Source of the DNA: DASXHY01 sp035552155
Lineage (GTDB): Bacteria > Verrucomicrobiota > Verrucomicrobiia > Limisphaerales > DASXHY01
NCBI GenBank assembly: GCA_035552155.1
Contig: DASZLX010000046.1
Location: forward strand, 1 to 64,000
Direction of reading: 5' to 3'
Length of the DNA: 64,000 bases
A model generated the notes under the pieces. That model was not told the origin of the DNA and did no database searches. It worked only from the letters and a program-made list of their open reading frames with translations. This document shows positions 9,634 through 17,934 of this stretch, in pieces (positions within the stretch are counted from its first letter, which is position 1; every line of letters starts with the position of its first letter). Position numbers and translations under genes: made by a program.

Positions 9634-11624
9634 TCGCCCGCACGATTGTAATCGCGGAAACCGATTTCATCGTAACCATAAATCCTCATGTGGTCATGCA
9701 GGAAGGAAATATTAATCCAACTTGAATCATAATTCGCTTCATCCAATTGGTCCTTTAATCCATCGGAATAATAGTTGATGGCCCAATCAGCCATCCAGTC
9801 TTGCCTGTATCCCCAAAAATTCGCAACCGTTCCCCATTCCGGGCTTCCGCCCATCGTGACGTTCCAGCCCACGAAGGCCGAAGGTCGGTTTGGTGTTCCT
9901 TGGTAGTATGACAGCGGTTCTGCTGACTTGGGAATACCAAAAGCCTGTGGCCAATCCCCTGTCGCCGTGCTGCAACCGTCCAAAAACACAAAGCGGTAGG
10001 GTCGTGCTCCTGCGTATTTATTGAATGTAATGTTGTCGTGCACCCATTGGCTTTGCAGAAAAGATTTTGATCGAGGAAAACTGGTCCCGCCAATGACAAA
10101 GTTGGTTTTAGTTATGTTGAAGTCTCCGCCAATTACCGTCCCGCTGCCGTGACCGAAGAAATAAAAATTCCGGTAAGAAGGCTGGAACATTACGCTACGC
10201 AGGTTAATCCAGCTCGTTTCCCGCTCTCCATTCGTATAGGTCAGGCCATATTTTAGTGGAAATTTGGTGAAGGGAATACTCCATGTCGCCGGGCCGCCGC
10301 ACATTAAATTGAGGGCGTTCGTATAGTATCCGTCAGCCCATTCCCAATTGGTAACGCCATCCGTGTAAAAGTGATCGGTATACGAAATAATCCATCCTCC
10401 CACGCTAGGAAATTTTGCCGCAACTGGCGGCATTGACCGAGCCGGGCGAGGCGTGTGCGGCGTCATGGAACCGCTCGGTGTAATGGTGATATAAGGATAA
10501 AAATCGGGATCAGCATCGGAATCCGCACGCGAATTTCCCCAATAATCCATCAAATCCCAATCCCATTCAATTGACCCGTCGTCAGAATGACCGGTTTGCG
10601 AATTCACGAAATTGTTATAAACGTCGTAAATATCAATTTCCCAATCAACGTTCGTAGTAGTGCTTTCAGCAAGGAACGGATAAGTATTTGAGGAAATCAA
10701 ATCCACCCAATTCGGGAACGTCACTTCATTACTGATGGTGATGGTTCGGGTCAAATTGGACAACACCAGCGTTGTGGCGCTGTCATCCAAAATATCAGAG
10801 GCGCGCAGTGTTGTGAGCATTTGCACGGTGTAGCTTCCATTGGTTAAACGGTCGCAGTAAAAACCGACACCGAAGTTGGTTTGACCACCATAATCATATT
10901 CTGTGAATTCGGCATTGGTTGTGGCCACACCGTCGATCAATAGCGTCATAGTACCGACGCGATCATCATAATCCTTGTAATCGACGGGAATAAATGTTGG
11001 CCCATCGAAAACATAATCTGTGACGTCGGCCAGAAAATCGGGAATGTGCCAGACGCGGAAAAACCCGTAGCTTGGACAATCGCAGCCCCCATCTGAAATT
11101 CCCGCAGGTGTTTCGCCTTCCGCGCCAAAGGCATTTGCTGTGAATGAGGGCACAGTTTCGCTTTCAGGCGGCGCATCAATCAGGACCATGCCATTTGTGT
11201 CAATCCCTTGCGGAAGGAGCTTGATCGGAAATGTGCTGCCGTCGGGTTGAACGACTAACAAGTCGGGGCCTGAATCGGATTCCTCAGACAAACCGATACG
11301 GCTCATGGACATTGACATCGGATCGATAGAACCCCCGCCCGAATTTGTCCCGCTGCCGCCTCCCAGCGCAGCCATCGTGCAACAGGGAATGACAAAGGTT
11401 GTCCGGTTCGTGCTATTTGCGGGAACGCAATTTGTCAGTTGCACCGAAGGCATCGAGAGATCGGGCCAATACTGAATCATGTAATACTCATATCCTTGGC
11501 TGGGCCACGAAAGGACAAGATTTGTCCCCTGAACGGCTATCGCCTGATCGACGACTGCCCGTGATTGAAAGATTGATACGATTAGGAACGCAGACAATAA
11601 GAGTGTGGTTTTTAGAGTATTCAC
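9624..11624 (-). CDS. Exported protein with caspase/CHAT-like C-terminal domain
   Basis: This 666-residue protein has a clear signal peptide (LKTTLLLSAFLIVSIFQSRA). A beta-rich N-terminal region follows (VQGTNLVLSWPSQGYEYYMI), then a low-complexity Gly/Ser/Met stretch near residues 93-110. A middle domain (FRVWHIPDFLADV) is shared with its neighbour. The C-terminal 200 residues contain NFYFFGHGSG, giving H492, and YRFVFLDGCSTATGDW, giving C551. A His-Gly loop about 58 residues before a Cys in hydrophobic-(D/S)xC-(S/E)T-x-G context is typical of clan CD peptidases and CHAT domains. Peptidase activity is inferred, not shown. It is the first gene of a two-gene unit with the PepSY-like gene. Confidence 0.68.
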   Translation of the reverse strand: MNTLKTTLLLSAFLIVSIFQSRAVVDQAIAVQGTNLVLSWPSQGYEYYMIQYWPDLSMPSVQLTNCVPANSTNRTTFVIPCCTMAALGGGSGTNSGGGSIDPMSMSMSRIGLSEESDSGPDLLVVQPDGSTFPIKLLPQGIDTNGMVLIDAPPESETVPSFTANAFGAEGETPAGISDGGCDCPSYGFFRVWHIPDFLADVTDYVFDGPTFIPVDYKDYDDRVGTMTLLIDGVATTNAEFTEYDYGGQTNFGVGFYCDRLTNGSYTVQMLTTLRASDILDDSATTLVLSNLTRTITISNEVTFPNWVDLISSNTYPFLAESTTTNVDWEIDIYDVYNNFVNSQTGHSDDGSIEWDWDLMDYWGNSRADSDADPDFYPYITITPSGSMTPHTPRPARSMPPVAAKFPSVGGWIISYTDHFYTDGVTNWEWADGYYTNALNLMCGGPATWSIPFTKFPLKYGLTYTNGERETSWINLRSVMFQPSYRNFYFFGHGSGTVIGGDFNITKTNFVIGGTSFPRSKSFLQSQWVHDNITFNKYAGARPYRFVFLDGCSTATGDWPQAFGIPKSAEPLSYYQGTPNRPSAFVGWNVTMGGSPEWGTVANFWGYRQDWMADWAINYYSDGLKDQLDEANYDSSWINISFLHDHMRIYGYDEIGFRDYNRAGDWP

Positions 11625-11751
11625 AACAGATTATGGTTCCTGAAATCCCGGGAGATCAGACGCGATTCAGTGCGCCTCTTATGAAGGCACGGTTAAAAAC
11701 TGTCAAGCGCAAACCAAGTAAGCTTGGTGGAGTTTAGGGGTGCGTTTTTGA

Positions 11752-11985
11752 TTGGCTTATGGGGTGCCAAAACAGCGAAGCGCGTCACAAATCTTGGGAG
11801 AGGCCATTCGAGTCGAACGCCTTAAGGCGGGTCTCACTCAGGAGGAGTTGGCCGAGAAAGCGGACCTTTCGTTAAATTACATCGGGAATATCGAACGGGC
11901 GGAATATCAAATTACCGTCGAAACGTTGGCTAAAATCGCAAAAGCTCTGAAAACCAATGTCTCGGAATTGACCAAGGGAGTTTAA
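11752..11985 (+). CDS. XRE-family HTH transcriptional regulator
   Basis: This 77-residue protein is almost entirely one Cro/C1-type helix-turn-helix. LGEAIRVERLKAGLTQEELAEKADLSLNYIGNIERAEYQITVETLAKIAKALKTNVSEL covers all five helices (quoted here only as its span, residues 15-73; the core is QEELAEKADLSLNYIGNIER). No ligand or dimerisation domain follows. The start is a TTG at 11752 with AGGGG about 11 bases upstream; a GTG at 11764 is an alternative. It is divergent from the exported-protein pair and could regulate it, or nearby island genes. No operator palindrome could be assigned with confidence. Confidence 0.82.
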   Translation: MAYGVPKQRSASQILGEAIRVERLKAGLTQEELAEKADLSLNYIGNIERAEYQITVETLAKIAKALKTNVSELTKGV

Positions 11986-12106
11986 GTCGAAAAATCCAGG
12001 CAGCGACGCCAAGGAGGTGACGCAGAGGACGCCTACTGAAGAAACGTGCGCTGCCTGAATAAAGATTTTGTAACGCCCTCAAAAAACCAAGTAAAGCCAA
12101 AACCGT

Positions 12107-12322
12107 TCAAACCTCTTCCTTATTGATAGGGGGACTTCTGGTCCCGATTATTTCACCCGTTTTTGTCCGATGCAGTTCCAGTAGATTTTGCCCTAAGAGA
12201 CATAACTTTTCGAAAGCCTTGAGTGTTTCCTGAGACCCTACGGGCGCGTCATGAAGCAAACGGAAACCCGGGTCTTGGAGAAGAAATTCCAATTCGGGTT
12301 TTGAGAAGGCACCTTTTGCCAA
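12107..12322 (-). CDS. Small hypothetical protein
   Basis: This is a 71-residue frame with a TTG start. The text is charged and helical (KPELEFLLQDPGFRLLHDAP, then TLKAFEKLCLLGQNLLELHR), which looks more like a real protein than a shadow frame, but I recognise no family. No transmembrane segment or signal is seen. No good ribosome-binding site precedes the TTG, and the reading could be spurious. It sits alone between an XRE regulator and the HEPN gene. Confidence 0.33.
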   Translation of the reverse strand: MAKGAFSKPELEFLLQDPGFRLLHDAPVGSQETLKAFEKLCLLGQNLLELHRTKTGEIIGTRSPPINKEEV

Positions 12323-12607
12323 TTGCTTAAGATGGTCTGTCTTCGTAAGGCGGCAATTTCGCAGGAACCCTCAGCTTGTCAATCCGACAGGCAGGTTGTT
12401 GGCAGTATTTCGGCCGGCGCCAAAAGGCAAGGACGCGCAAAACGTTTCGGGGACGGCGGCAGACTGCAAACTTTGACCTTCATTCAAAGTTGCAGACTGC
12501 CCGCCGGGGAATTGCCTGACTTTCAAATTGAACCGGCCACGTTCCGCTGCGTGATCACTTCGCTCCCCTTTCGGCGCAATTCAATTTAAAGACAGGCAAA
12601 GCCTGCA
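12323..12607. other. Non-coding gap with an imperfect inverted repeat
   Basis: No credible gene was found. Around 12460-12505 an imperfect inverted repeat is visible: gcagactgcaaacttt followed after about eight bases by aaagttgcagactgc. It could form a hairpin, but it has no T-run and I assign no function. Confidence 0.4.
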
Positions 12608-13207
12608 TCACACGGGCAGAGGCTCATTGCGGTATAAGTAGGCGTGAATTTCGCAAATGACGAGCTTGATTCGTTTCACTTCCGCTTCAAGCTCGGCTAA
12701 ATCACGCACGATTTTCTTTGGCGATTTTTTTGCATCGAACAGCGACGTGTCGATGTGCATCAGTTTCTTTGCAGTCGGAGAATATTGACCGCCTTCAAAT
12801 GTGAGGCTGTAACGCCCATGGGCGTATCGATTTCGGATATCCGTCACTTCCCGCAGCAAACCGGCAAAATGAATGGCTATTTTCGCGCTTTCATCTTGCG
12901 GAGTGCGACGCTTTGCCAGTGTTTCAAGCAAATCCACACGTGCCCGAAAATTCATAAAACTGCCGGAAAAAACGAACGCATCTTCTTCGGAGGCGCCTGT
13001 GAGTTTGCTCACCAGAAGAGGGACGTAGGATTCAATCATGGCAAAGCAACTTATCAAGATGCCAACTTGGGCGGCAAATTCGGGAAACTCGTCCAGGGCC
13101 ACTTGATAGATCGCTGCCTCAGATTGAACTCTGGAAGTGGGTGTGTGCTTTTTCATTTTGCCGCTCTTTGTTTTAAACTTACGATTTTTGCCGCCGGAAC
13201 TTATCAT
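12608..13207 (-). CDS. HEPN-like domain protein
   Basis: This 199-residue, mostly helical, soluble protein is otherwise unrecognised. Residues 1-30 are basic and Ser/Thr-rich. The core (from YQVALDEFPEFAAQVGILISCFAMIESYV) is a helical bundle. At about residue 130 it carries DIRNRYAHGRY, which fits the R-x4-H motif (R-N-R-Y-A-H) of HEPN ribonucleases and of HEPN proteins found in abortive-infection and toxin systems. Alternative downstream starts exist (MKKHTPTS). There is no adjacent MNT-type nucleotidyltransferase antitoxin. It may be a lone HEPN protein carried by the island; RNA cleavage is inference. Confidence 0.55.
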   Translation of the reverse strand: MISSGGKNRKFKTKSGKMKKHTPTSRVQSEAAIYQVALDEFPEFAAQVGILISCFAMIESYVPLLVSKLTGASEEDAFVFSGSFMNFRARVDLLETLAKRRTPQDESAKIAIHFAGLLREVTDIRNRYAHGRYSLTFEGGQYSPTAKKLMHIDTSLFDAKKSPKKIVRDLAELEAEVKRIKLVICEIHAYLYRNEPLPV

Positions 13208-13369
13208 AATTTAATGAGGTTCCCAATTCTATTACGCCTCATGCTTCCGCACTGAGGCCCGCCAGACGCGTCGCTTCGCGGAGATGGTGTGGCAGACAAT
13301 TTCCGTGGGCCGCTTTCAAGTCCTTTCCCGCGCTGCTCCCCTCGCGTTGGAAGGTGGGCATGTGTCCGG

Positions 13370-13986
13370 CACTCACATTGGGGTGTTATACCTGAAAGAG
13401 GCAATTGGAGGAGCATTTTTCGGCCTGGCAATCGGTTGGATCGCCCACCTGGTGCTCAAGAGTGTGGACAACTATCAGGTCGAGGTGCTGCTCACGGTGG
13501 CCCTCGTCACAGGTGGTTAGGCGCGGGCTTCGACCCTCCATCTTTCAGGACCGACAACCACGGACGGCGCTTCGCCATGTCGGACCGGACGCGGGAACAT
13601 CTCGATACGTTTTGGGAGTTGATCGATGAAATCTTGAATGCCGTGCTGTTCGTATTGATTGGGCTGGAGGTAATCCCGCTCAAATTCACGGGCCCGTGGT
13701 TGAAAGCCGGATTCGTGGCGATTCCAGTGTTATTGATTGCGCGTTGGGTCAGTGTTGTTCTGCCAATCGGAATCATGCGGTCACGGCGAAAGTTCAATCC
13801 GGGCGCCGTCACCATCCTGACGTGGAGCGGGCTTCGGCGGAATACCCGTTGCGCTGGCGCTTTCATTGCCGCCGGAAACAGAAAGAGATGTGATTCTGGC
13901 AATCACCTACATCGTCGTGATTTTTTCCTCTAGTTCAAGGATTGACCGTGAAGCCGTTGATCAAACGATTTCACCGAGGATTTTAA
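13370..13986 (+). pseudogene. Broken Na+/H+ antiporter (CPA1 family)
   Basis: These are fragments of the C-terminal half of a cation:proton antiporter, scattered over three frames. The first piece (EAIGGAFFGLAIGW, then VDNYQVEVLLTVALVTGG) stops at 13520. The next (NHGRRFAMSDRTREHLDTFW, then EILNAVLFVLIGLEVIPL and FNPGAVTILTWSGLR) continues in another frame to about 13850. PPETERDVILAITYIVVIFS lies in a third, and the end (VQGLTVKPLIKRFHRGF, stop at 13984) needs one more shift. The N-terminal half is missing. It is certainly not functional. Confidence 0.85.
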
Positions 13987-14368
13987 TTTCGTGGTTTTTC
14001 GGACTGGGAATCTTACTAAGGGGGGAACAATACTGTGGCATCGACGGTGGCCTGTAGTCGCTGCTTTTACCGGTTTTTGTTGTACCATTTCATCGGGCTG
14101 CAACAGCAAGAGATCGCTACAAGTTTCGTCAAGTCATCCTCGAAGGTTGGTCTGGACGCTATATTGCATCTGGTCCACTGATTGGTGGCACGATAGTGAA
14201 AAGACATGCAGAAATTGCTATCGTTTGTAAGTGATTTGTTAAAAGAAAACTCGCCCGACCAAAAATGAATTTGGCCTAACCCGCCGGTATCGCCTCAATT
14301 TCTCGGTACGATCCTAAAGCTGCTCAGGATCGTCGATTCAAGAAAAGCTTTGGTGCCCGTTTCCATTA
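13987..14368. other. Intergenic region without a recognised gene
   Basis: About 380 bp follow the antiporter remnant. Short frames on the plus strand (for example near 13991-14230) have no recognisable protein text and are probably more decayed DNA. No RNA gene or terminator could be identified. Confidence 0.5.
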
Positions 14369-14662
14369 TTAGGCGCGCTTTATCGGAGCACGCTTTCGAG
14401 CGAGAGCTGATTTTATCTGGGCGGTGCGTTTAGGGTCTGGTGCTTCAAGTCCTTCGAGCAGCCGATTTGGGCTAGTTTCAAGGTATTGCGACAGCCGGCT
14501 GAATATTGTCAACGCGATTGGATATGTCCCGCGCTCAACATGACTGATTGTTTTCCAATGTACTCCGACTAATTCCGCCAAACATTCCTGAGTCATGTCC
14601 GCTTTGAGCCGAGCTTCACGGACACGTTGGCCAAATATTCGCAGGATTTGCTTGTCAGTCAC
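14369..14662 (-). CDS. XRE-family HTH regulator
   Basis: This 97-residue protein has a Cro/C1-type HTH at residues 8-65: FGQRVREARLKADMTQECLA, then LVGVHWKTISHVERGTYPIA and FSRLSQYLETSPNRLLEG. A short basic C-terminal tail (SALARKRAPIKRA) follows. The start is GTG at 14662. GAGGA directly abuts it, which is unusually close for a ribosome-binding site. It is divergent from the lipoprotein gene at 14880, so the shared 217-bp interval may hold both promoters and its operator. The target is unknown. Confidence 0.8.
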   Translation of the reverse strand: MTDKQILRIFGQRVREARLKADMTQECLAELVGVHWKTISHVERGTYPIALTIFSRLSQYLETSPNRLLEGLEAPDPKRTAQIKSALARKRAPIKRA

Positions 14663-14879
14663 TCCTCACAGTGGAAAAGATATGTTCTGTTGTTGACACC
14701 ACTTATACGTTCCGTTAAAAATTGACTCATGGTTTTAAGGCCGGATTTTGGAAGGTACAAATGGCCCGTGGCGTCAGTATGAGGACTAATTATTGCTCAA
14801 GTACAGCACTCTGCCGCAGGGGTTTTTGCTGTACGACTTCGTCCTTTCTGTTTTCGTTTAATTCGCGACGAAAAATATT

Positions 14880-15926
14880 ATGCGCAATTGCTTAAATATG
14901 TTGTCGAATTGCTGGCTTTTGCTGTGTGTCGCGTTGGCTTCGGGGTGTGGCCGGCCGCATGTTCAGGAGGGCCAACTTTTTGTAGCCACCCGAAGTGGCC
15001 AGAATGTTACATTGGGTGCAATCGAAATTCTTGCTTTTGACGAAGCGACGATCAATTCCTTTAAGGAGCAAAAATCTTTGGAAATCGATCGTCAGCGTGA
15101 CAAGCTCCAACAGGATACCACCATGGCACAGGCCGATCTTCAGAAATTTGAAGAACCGTATCGAAAGGCTATGACTGCATATCGGGACGCCGAGACGCGC
15201 TACAACAATCAGGCGGAGGTGATCCGGCGCGAATCCGAGAAAGCCAAGGAACTCGACGGAAAGATGCATGAGGCAACTGCCCGAATCGATGATTACGTCA
15301 GCCGATTATCGGATGCTGATCAACGAATTGCGGACGTGCTAAAGGACGCTCAAGCGAGAGCGGCCATTGCACAGGAAGAGGCGACCCGCAAAGAAATCTA
15401 TAGTCGGACAAATTTTGATCCATCTATAATTCAAGCAAACAATGATAAACGTGATTTTGGTGAAGCGTTGACTGTTTGGCTCAGCAAAAGCAATGAAGCC
15501 AGTAAGCTTGTTGCGGACCAGCGTCTTGTGCTGGCAACGGAAAATGAAAAGTTTGAAAAGATCGGAACAGCACTAGAGAATAGAAAGAGTGCGGCCAAAC
15601 GCGCGGAGGATCCTTTCAGTGAAGCTCAAGATAAATCAGAGGCTGCGGGTAAGGCACTGGCGAATTTTGTAACCACTTCCGTTCTTTTCAGTAACTTGCC
15701 GCGGCCGACGGTCCGAACCGTCACTGATGCGGAGGGGAAATTCCGCTTCGAACAGCCTTCAGGCGGACGGTTCGCTGTTTTTGCGCATGCACAACGTAAC
15801 GTTGGAGAAGCCAATGAGGATTACATCTGGCTGGTTTGGTCCAGTGGAGATGGCAAGTTGTTGCTCAACAACGCCAACATGTTTGGAAGCAAATCGACTG
15901 ATCAGGTCGTTCAAAATAATTTCTGA
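14880..15926 (+). CDS. Lipoprotein with long coiled-coil region
   Basis: I recognise no family for this 348-residue protein. The N-terminus carries a signal peptide ending in a lipobox (LCVALASGCG, Cys at about 23), so it is probably anchored in a membrane. Residues 60-270 are rich in charged and Ala/Gln residues with a heptad pattern typical of coiled coils (for example KLQQDTTMAQADLQKFEEP). The last 70 residues form a beta-like domain (TVTDAEGKFRFEQPSGGRFA) that resembles a carboxypeptidase-regulatory-like fold. It ends 5 bp before the stop of a convergent HTH gene. Confidence 0.72.
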   Translation: MRNCLNMLSNCWLLLCVALASGCGRPHVQEGQLFVATRSGQNVTLGAIEILAFDEATINSFKEQKSLEIDRQRDKLQQDTTMAQADLQKFEEPYRKAMTAYRDAETRYNNQAEVIRRESEKAKELDGKMHEATARIDDYVSRLSDADQRIADVLKDAQARAAIAQEEATRKEIYSRTNFDPSIIQANNDKRDFGEALTVWLSKSNEASKLVADQRLVLATENEKFEKIGTALENRKSAAKRAEDPFSEAQDKSEAAGKALANFVTTSVLFSNLPRPTVRTVTDAEGKFRFEQPSGGRFAVFAHAQRNVGEANEDYIWLVWSSGDGKLLLNNANMFGSKSTDQVVQNNF

Positions 15927-15931
15927 CACTG

Positions 15932-16510
15932 CTAAAGCTTCGATCGCCAGTTCAGGCCGAATGTTAGGTCCAGCGCGCTATCAAGAATAAGCGTGTAACA
16001 CGAAGGAGTTAATTTTTCCAATACGTCTGGCCTGTCTTGTAGCTCCGGCAAACATGCGGCCAGAAAATTCGAGGGATTCTGTTTGGTTCCTTTCTCACCA
16101 ATGATCATCCAAATCGTTACGTTGCGTGGGGCGGTTACGGTTACGCTCTTCGGATAGCCTTCCGGGGGAGATCCTCTCCGATATTCCAACGGAATTTGTT
16201 TTGACCCTTGGTCGATATCTCGAACTGTCACTTTGCTGTGAGCCGCATCATCTGAATTGATCAATGCCTCAATAAGTTCTTCGCCGCGAAGTCCACGTTC
16301 AATCAGCACACTCGCTTCAGTTCGCACCCCGGCCTGCATTTCTAGGTCAATTAATCGGTCCAGCGTTTTTTGGCTGAAGCCCCTTCGGCTGGCCATGACA
16401 TGGAAGATCATCGCGCGTTTGATCCCAAGGTCACCAGCCAATGCATCCCAGGTTTTCCCTGTCGCAGCTTTGAGACGTTCGAGTCGGATGGCGATTGGCG
16501 TTTTTTTCAA
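15932..16510 (-). CDS. HTH-domain hypothetical protein
   Basis: This 192-residue protein has an N-terminal DNA-binding-like segment (RLERLKAATGKTWDALAGDL, then GIKRAMIFHVMASRRGFSQK) that fits a degenerate phage-repressor HTH. The C-terminal 120 residues match no family I know. The start is TTG at 16510, supported by AGAGG five bases upstream. The region in front of it (16525-16555) has a near-palindrome around agtacacactggtatacagt that could be an autoregulatory site. Whether it belongs to the transposon to its right or to older sequence is unclear. Confidence 0.6.
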   Translation of the reverse strand: MKKTPIAIRLERLKAATGKTWDALAGDLGIKRAMIFHVMASRRGFSQKTLDRLIDLEMQAGVRTEASVLIERGLRGEELIEALINSDDAAHSKVTVRDIDQGSKQIPLEYRRGSPPEGYPKSVTVTAPRNVTIWMIIGEKGTKQNPSNFLAACLPELQDRPDVLEKLTPSCYTLILDSALDLTFGLNWRSKL

Positions 16511-16774
16511 ATTAACCTCTTGACGAATGGCTACTCACAGTACACACTGGTATACAGTTGGTGGTTGAGATTATGGAATCCAACCCCCATAGCTTTACAC
16601 AAAACTTTAAATAGGCCAGCACAGGCGGATCATAGATTAGTGCGCGAAAAATTGAAGCCGAAAAGAAAATGAATGCCCGATTCGATTCAGTTGCCAAGAA
16701 ATTACTGCTTCATTGCTTTAATCCGAGTGGACGGAGGGCTATACGGTTCCCAAAAGTTAATATCCAATAAGAAT

Positions 16775-17356
16775 ATGATAAACACCATAGCGGACATTGA
16801 TGTGAGGAATCGTGTCATCCATGATTACATCCATACGAACCTCAGGGTCATTGACGTTGCGAAAAAGCATAACGTCTCCATTTCAACGCTGGTTGCTTGG
16901 TTGCGGCAAGCGGGTATACCTCGGCGACCGCGTGGGCGGCGATCGTTGACGTCCCCGCTGCCACGTGCACAGCAGATTCTCACCTTTGCAGTGGCGCACG
17001 GGTTTTCTCAGGCGGCGGAGCGTTTCAAAATATCGCGACAGCGAGTTTCAGGTCTTGCTCGGCGGTGGGGAGTTGTGGGTCCCCAGGTGAATGTCCGTTC
17101 ACGAACTCTTGAAATGGAGCTACGGACGCAGAAACGCGCGCGTAGTCCACGACGAGAACTGGTGATTTGTTTCCGACTACGTGCGGATGAGCTTTTATTA
17201 TTAAGGAAGTCTTTGCCACAGAGCGTAACTCAGGCCACTCGTTCACCACACAGACTTGTACGAGCTGCAGTTCTTGAAAAACTCGACACTGCGCGGGTGC
17301 TTCAGCAACAGATCCAAACGGATCAGAGCGTTGCCCCTGCGAGCGCGATTATTTGA
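16775..17356 (+). CDS. Double-HTH DNA-binding protein, first gene of the Tn7-like operon
   Basis: This 193-residue protein starts at the ATG at 16775; an upstream in-frame extension to 16673 lacks a good start context. Two helix-turn-helix units are visible: RVIDVAKKHNVSISTLVAWL and AAERFKISRQRVSGLARRW. A basic linker (PRRPRGRRSL) separates them, and an Arg-rich C-terminal half follows. It resembles transposase-type HTH tandems but has no catalytic domain. It ends 12 bp before the tnsA ATG and lies on the same strand, so it is probably co-transcribed. A role in target choice, end binding or regulation is inferred from position only. Confidence 0.6.
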   Translation: MINTIADIDVRNRVIHDYIHTNLRVIDVAKKHNVSISTLVAWLRQAGIPRRPRGRRSLTSPLPRAQQILTFAVAHGFSQAAERFKISRQRVSGLARRWGVVGPQVNVRSRTLEMELRTQKRARSPRRELVICFRLRADELLLLRKSLPQSVTQATRSPHRLVRAAVLEKLDTARVLQQQIQTDQSVAPASAII

Positions 17357-17367
17357 CGAGTAGATCT

Positions 17368-17934
17368 ATGATGACAGAATTTGAATTTGAGGAATGGTGC
17401 AGGGTATTACGTTTGCCCTCGGCCGGTGAAGCGTTGGTGCGAAGTATTCGCGAAGCTGAACCTGCACGAAGAGTCCAGAGTCGCCGGTCGAATACGGTGG
17501 TCAGATACGCTTCAAAAAAAATGGGCCGTGTTATTCAGGCGGAAAGCAACACTGTAGAATTGCCACTCGTCTACATGGTTGAACATTCAAACGAGGTTCT
17601 CGAGTTTTACGATCAGCCTTGTCAGATCCGGCTTAACTATAAAACAGCTGAGGGACGGGGTGGGGGATTTCTTCACGTGCCGGATTTTTTTGTGTTTTAC
17701 CCAGACAAAGCGGGTTTTTATGAATGCAAGCCTGCAGCGGCAATGGAAGAATTAGCCAAAGAAGCGTCTTGGCGCTTTCATCGAAACGCGGAAGGCCGTT
17801 GGACGTGTCCTCCGGGTGAGGATTTTGTTGCCCCACTTGGCTTATTCTACCGCCTCTGGACGCCTGACGAAGTGAGCCCAATTTTAATCCGTAACCTTAA
17901 ATTCCTGGAGGATTACCTTCGACCAAGTGAATGA
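17368..17934 (+). CDS. tnsA: TnsA-like transposon endonuclease
   Basis: TnsA is the endonuclease subunit that cuts the 5' ends of a Tn7-type element, allowing cut-and-paste transposition. This protein has 188 residues from the ATG at 17368. The FokI-like PD-(D/E)XK core is visible: an Glu-containing strand (QAESNTVELPLVYM), HVPDFFVFYP with the catalytic Asp, and FYECKPAAA with the Glu-x-Lys. The C-terminal winged-helix region of longer TnsA proteins is short here (LYRLWTPDEVSPILIRNL). The gene overlaps tnsB by four bases (ATGA), so translation is coupled. Assignment rests on fold motifs and on the neighbouring tnsB and tnsC. Confidence 0.87.
   Translation: MMTEFEFEEWCRVLRLPSAGEALVRSIREAEPARRVQSRRSNTVVRYASKKMGRVIQAESNTVELPLVYMVEHSNEVLEFYDQPCQIRLNYKTAEGRGGGFLHVPDFFVFYPDKAGFYECKPAAAMEELAKEASWRFHRNAEGRWTCPPGEDFVAPLGLFYRLWTPDEVSPILIRNLKFLEDYLRPSE

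Noticed and set aside
16511..16774. Defined left terminal repeat of the Tn7-like element
   Set aside because: I compared this gap with 23393-23592 and found no convincing shared terminal or TnsB-site repeats. The ends could not be placed.
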